DNA of 16,154 nt from an uncultured Prevotella sp. (GTDB lineage: Bacteria > Bacteroidota > Bacteroidia > Bacteroidales > Bacteroidaceae): assembly GCA_900554835.1 (NCBI GenBank), contig USJD01000073.1, positions 1-16,154 of the forward strand. Reading direction: 5' to 3'. The position numbers were made by a program, and so were the translations under genes. Of this stretch, positions 13,727-16,154 are shown piece by piece. Numbering within the stretch: the first letter of the stretch is position 1; each line of letters starts with the position of its first letter. The notes below the pieces were generated by a model, which made no database searches, was not told where the DNA came from, and saw only the letters and a list, made by a program, of their open reading frames with translations.

Positions 13727-15052
13727 ATGGAAAACCAAAAACAAAATGGTAACATCATTGCCATTATCACGATGATGTTCCTCTACGCGATGATTTCATT
13801 CGTCACAAACTTAGCTGCTCCTATCGGAGTCATCTGGAAAAACGTATTTGCCGACAGCGGTAGCGCCAACATGATTGGTATGCTCGGTAATGCCATGAAC
13901 TTCTTGGCTTACCTCTTCATGGGTATCCCTGCTGGTAAATTGTTGACCAAGATTGGTTACAAAAAGACAGCTCTTACTGGTATTGCAACTGGTTTTGTTG
14001 GCGTATTCATCCAGTTCCTCTCAGGTAAGTTTGGTGTCGATGTATCAGGCTTCTCTGTTTATCTCTTCGGTGCATTCATCTCAGGTTTTGCTGTATGTAT
14101 TCTGAATACTGTAGTAAACCCTATGTTGAACCTTCTCGGTGGCGGTGGTAACCGCGGTAACCAATTGAACCTCATTGGTGGTACACTGAATTCTTTATCT
14201 GGTACTTTAACTCCAATGCTCGTTGGTGCCCTTATCGGTACAGTAACAGCCAATACCCAGATGGTAGATGTCAACTTGGTACTTTACATCGCTCTCGCAG
14301 TATTTGCAGCTGCATTTGTATGCTTGCTCTTCATCCCTATCAAGGATCCTGAGATGGGTAAGACAACAGCCAAGACTGTATTCGAGCATTCACCATGGGC
14401 ATTCCGCCACTTCAACCTCGGTGTTATCGCCATCTTCGTATATGTAGGTGTTGAGGTAGGTATCCCTGGAACTTTGAATTTCTACATTTCAGACACAACA
14501 GCCAATGGTGGTGGCTTCATCAATGGCGCAGCCTTGGCCAACGCAGCTGCCATCGGTGGTTTCGTAGCAGGAACATACTGGTTGCTCATGTTGGTGGGCC
14601 GTTTGTGCTCAAGTTTCATTGCCAACAAGGTATCAAGCCGTTCCATGATGATCGTCGCTAATGGTGCAGGTATGCTGTTCATTCTTTTGGCAGTACTTCT
14701 TGGTAAGTCAACTACAGTAGATATGCCAGTATTTACAGGTTCTTCATTCCAGTTGGTAACAGTTCCTATCTCAGCCATGTTCCTGGTACTCTGCGGTCTT
14801 TGCACCTCTATCATGTGGCCAAGTATCTTCAACCTTGCTACAGAGGGTCTTGGTAAGTACACAGCTCAGGCTTCAGGTATCTTCATGATGATGGTAGTTG
14901 GTGGTGGTTTGATGCCATTGGTGCAGAACTTCATCGCCGATAATGCTGGTTACATGTTGAGCTACATCGTACCTCTCATTTCTATGGGTTACATGTTCTT
15001 CTATGCAATCGCAGGTTGCAAGAACATCAACAAGGACATTCCTGTAGAATAA
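13727..15052 (+). CDS. Glucose/galactose transporter, MFS of the FHS family
   Basis: A 441-residue inner-membrane protein with about 12 hydrophobic helices, of the fucose-galactose-glucose:proton symporter (FHS) family of the major facilitator superfamily. A motif-A-like loop, GIPAGKLLTKIGYKKT, lies between helices 2 and 3 (about 71-86). Further family-like segments are NTVVNPMLNLLGGGGNRGNQ with NLIGGTLNSL behind it, and the C-terminal half with GTYWLLMLVGRLCSSFIANK. Its place between galM and galK points to galactose uptake, with glucose as an alternative substrate. Such genes are often named gluP or glcP. The leader TTTAAATATCAACTAT closely resembles the one before galK (TTTAAATATTAACAAT). 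Confidence 0.92.
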   Translation: MENQKQNGNIIAIITMMFLYAMISFVTNLAAPIGVIWKNVFADSGSANMIGMLGNAMNFLAYLFMGIPAGKLLTKIGYKKTALTGIATGFVGVFIQFLSGKFGVDVSGFSVYLFGAFISGFAVCILNTVVNPMLNLLGGGGNRGNQLNLIGGTLNSLSGTLTPMLVGALIGTVTANTQMVDVNLVLYIALAVFAAAFVCLLFIPIKDPEMGKTTAKTVFEHSPWAFRHFNLGVIAIFVYVGVEVGIPGTLNFYISDTTANGGGFINGAALANAAAIGGFVAGTYWLLMLVGRLCSSFIANKVSSRSMMIVANGAGMLFILLAVLLGKSTTVDMPVFTGSSFQLVTVPISAMFLVLCGLCTSIMWPSIFNLATEGLGKYTAQASGIFMMMVVGGGLMPLVQNFIADNAGYMLSYIVPLISMGYMFFYAIAGCKNINKDIPVE

Positions 15053-15077
15053 TCTTAGGAATACCCCTTATAATGGT

Positions 15078-15110
15078 TGGCTTTCCATGAGTACAACTCA
15101 CGGAAAGCCA
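15078..15110 (+). terminator. Hairpin between the transporter gene and galK
   Basis: TGGCTTTCCATGAGT (15078-15092) pairs with ACTCACGGAAAGCCA (15096-15110) with one mismatch and a 3-base loop, followed by TTTACTG. There is a 15-position stem but a poor U-run. As with the hairpin behind galM, it may dampen expression or protect the 3' end of the upstream message. Confidence 0.6.
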
Positions 15111-15163
15111 TTTACTGAATAAAGCAAATCTTTTAAATATTAACAATCTAAACTATAAGAATT

Positions 15164-16154
15164 ATGGATATCGAAAAAGTAAGAAGCCGCTTCATCAAGC
15201 ACTTTGATGGTAAAACAGGTAATATTTATATGTCTCCAGGCCGTATCAACCTTATCGGTGAGCACACCGACTACAATGGTGGATTCGTATTCCCTGGTGC
15301 AGTTGATAAGGGTATCATGGCAGAGATTCGTCCTAACGGTACAGATACAATAATGCTCTACTCTATCGACTTGAAAGACCGTGTAGAATTCAAGGTGAAT
15401 GATCCTGAGGGTCCTCGTGCTTCTTGGGCACGCTACATCTATGGTATCTGCCAGGAAATGAAGTCATTGGGTGTTGAGGTGAAAGGTTTCAATGCTGCAT
15501 TCTATGGTGACGTGCCTCTCGGTGCTGGTATGTCTTCTTCTGCTGCTCTTGAGAGTTGCTTCGCATTTGCTTTGAACGATCTCTTCGGTGACAACAAGGT
15601 TTCTAAGTGGGATCTCGTATTGGCCGGTCAGGCTACTGAGCATAAGTATGTCGGTGTTAACTGCGGTATCATGGACCAGTTTGCTTCTGTATTCGGCAAG
15701 GAAGGCAAGTTGATGCGCCTCGATTGCAATAGCCGCGAGTTTGAGTACTTCCCATTCAACCCTCAGGGCTATAAGCTCTGCTTGGTAAACTCTAAGGTTA
15801 AGCATGAGTTGGCTGGTTCTCCATACAACGACCGTCGTAACTCTTGCGAGAATGTGGTTAAGCACATCGCTGCTAAGCATCCAGAGGCTAAGTTCGAAAC
15901 CCTCCGTGATTGCACATGGGAACAATTGGAAGAGGTTCGTGCAGAAGTTGGCGAAGAGGATTACAGCCGCGCTCACTTCGTATTGGGCGAGAAAGACCGC
16001 GTATTGGCAGTCTGCGATGCGCTCGAAAAGGGTGACTACGAGACTGTAGGTCAGAAGATGTATGAAACCCACTATGGTTTGAGCAAGGAATATGAAGTAA
16101 GTTGCGAGGAGCTCGATTTCTTGAACGACGTAGCTAAGGAGAATGGTGTTACTG
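15164..16154 (+). CDS. galK: Galactokinase (3' end cut by the window)
   Basis: Phosphorylates alpha-D-galactose at C1 with ATP, the first committed step of the Leloir pathway. The window holds 330 codons of an expected 380-390 residues; the reading frame is open to the last base. The GHMP-kinase galactokinase signature GRINLIGEHTDYNGG is at 26-40 with catalytic-site R27, the ATP-binding loop PLGAGMSSSAALE is at 118-130, and the catalytic base is D171 in GIMDQFASVFG. The start at 15164 is the only sensible ATG and follows the leader element shared with the transporter gene. It is the third gene of the galactose operon. Confidence 0.95.
   Translation, partial: MDIEKVRSRFIKHFDGKTGNIYMSPGRINLIGEHTDYNGGFVFPGAVDKGIMAEIRPNGTDTIMLYSIDLKDRVEFKVNDPEGPRASWARYIYGICQEMKSLGVEVKGFNAAFYGDVPLGAGMSSSAALESCFAFALNDLFGDNKVSKWDLVLAGQATEHKYVGVNCGIMDQFASVFGKEGKLMRLDCNSREFEYFPFNPQGYKLCLVNSKVKHELAGSPYNDRRNSCENVVKHIAAKHPEAKFETLRDCTWEQLEEVRAEVGEEDYSRAHFVLGEKDRVLAVCDALEKGDYETVGQKMYETHYGLSKEYEVSCEELDFLNDVAKENGVT

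Overview
The window looks like chromosomal DNA of a gut or oral Bacteroidota, most likely Prevotellaceae (Segatella/Prevotella type). This rests on four clear promoters of the Bacteroidota form (TTG, 19-20 bp, TAnnTTTG or a one-base variant), AT-rich leaders without Shine-Dalgarno sites, and the gene content. The species is inferred, not proven.

Layout. Positions 1-702 hold no intact gene: a perfect 21-bp inverted repeat and a frameshifted C-terminal remnant of an iron-type alcohol dehydrogenase on the minus strand. Then come a B3/4-domain protein and an exported patatin-like lipase on the plus strand, ending at a hairpin that can terminate both strands. Facing them is a minus-strand pair: an RluA-type pseudouridine synthase and a 50-residue membrane protein. 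A divergent promoter region (3826-3936) fires left into the synthase gene and right into the next block.

The most unusual part is 3907-7394. One strong promoter is followed by a long leader and then five small, poorly recognisable genes (a one-helix membrane protein, a secreted protein, a small cytosolic protein and two lipoproteins). They are separated by four diverged copies (A-D) of an approximately 70-bp AT-rich leader sequence, the last copy being the leader of the conserved YbiT-like ABC-F gene. Copy A even carries the first 14 nt of the ABC-F coding sequence, followed by unrelated debris. This is best read as a gene-cassette accumulation site between a housekeeping promoter and its gene, built by repeated duplication of or recombination at the ABC-F leader. 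No recombinase is in the window.

The right half is core genome: ABC-F ATPase, grpE and dnaJ (Hsp70 co-chaperones), folC (folate polyglutamylation), then a galactose operon with its own promoter: galM (mutarotase), an FHS-family glucose/galactose transporter and galK (cut by the window end). The transporter imports the sugar, GalM supplies the alpha anomer, and GalK phosphorylates it for the Leloir pathway. Hairpins sit in nearly every gap between these genes.
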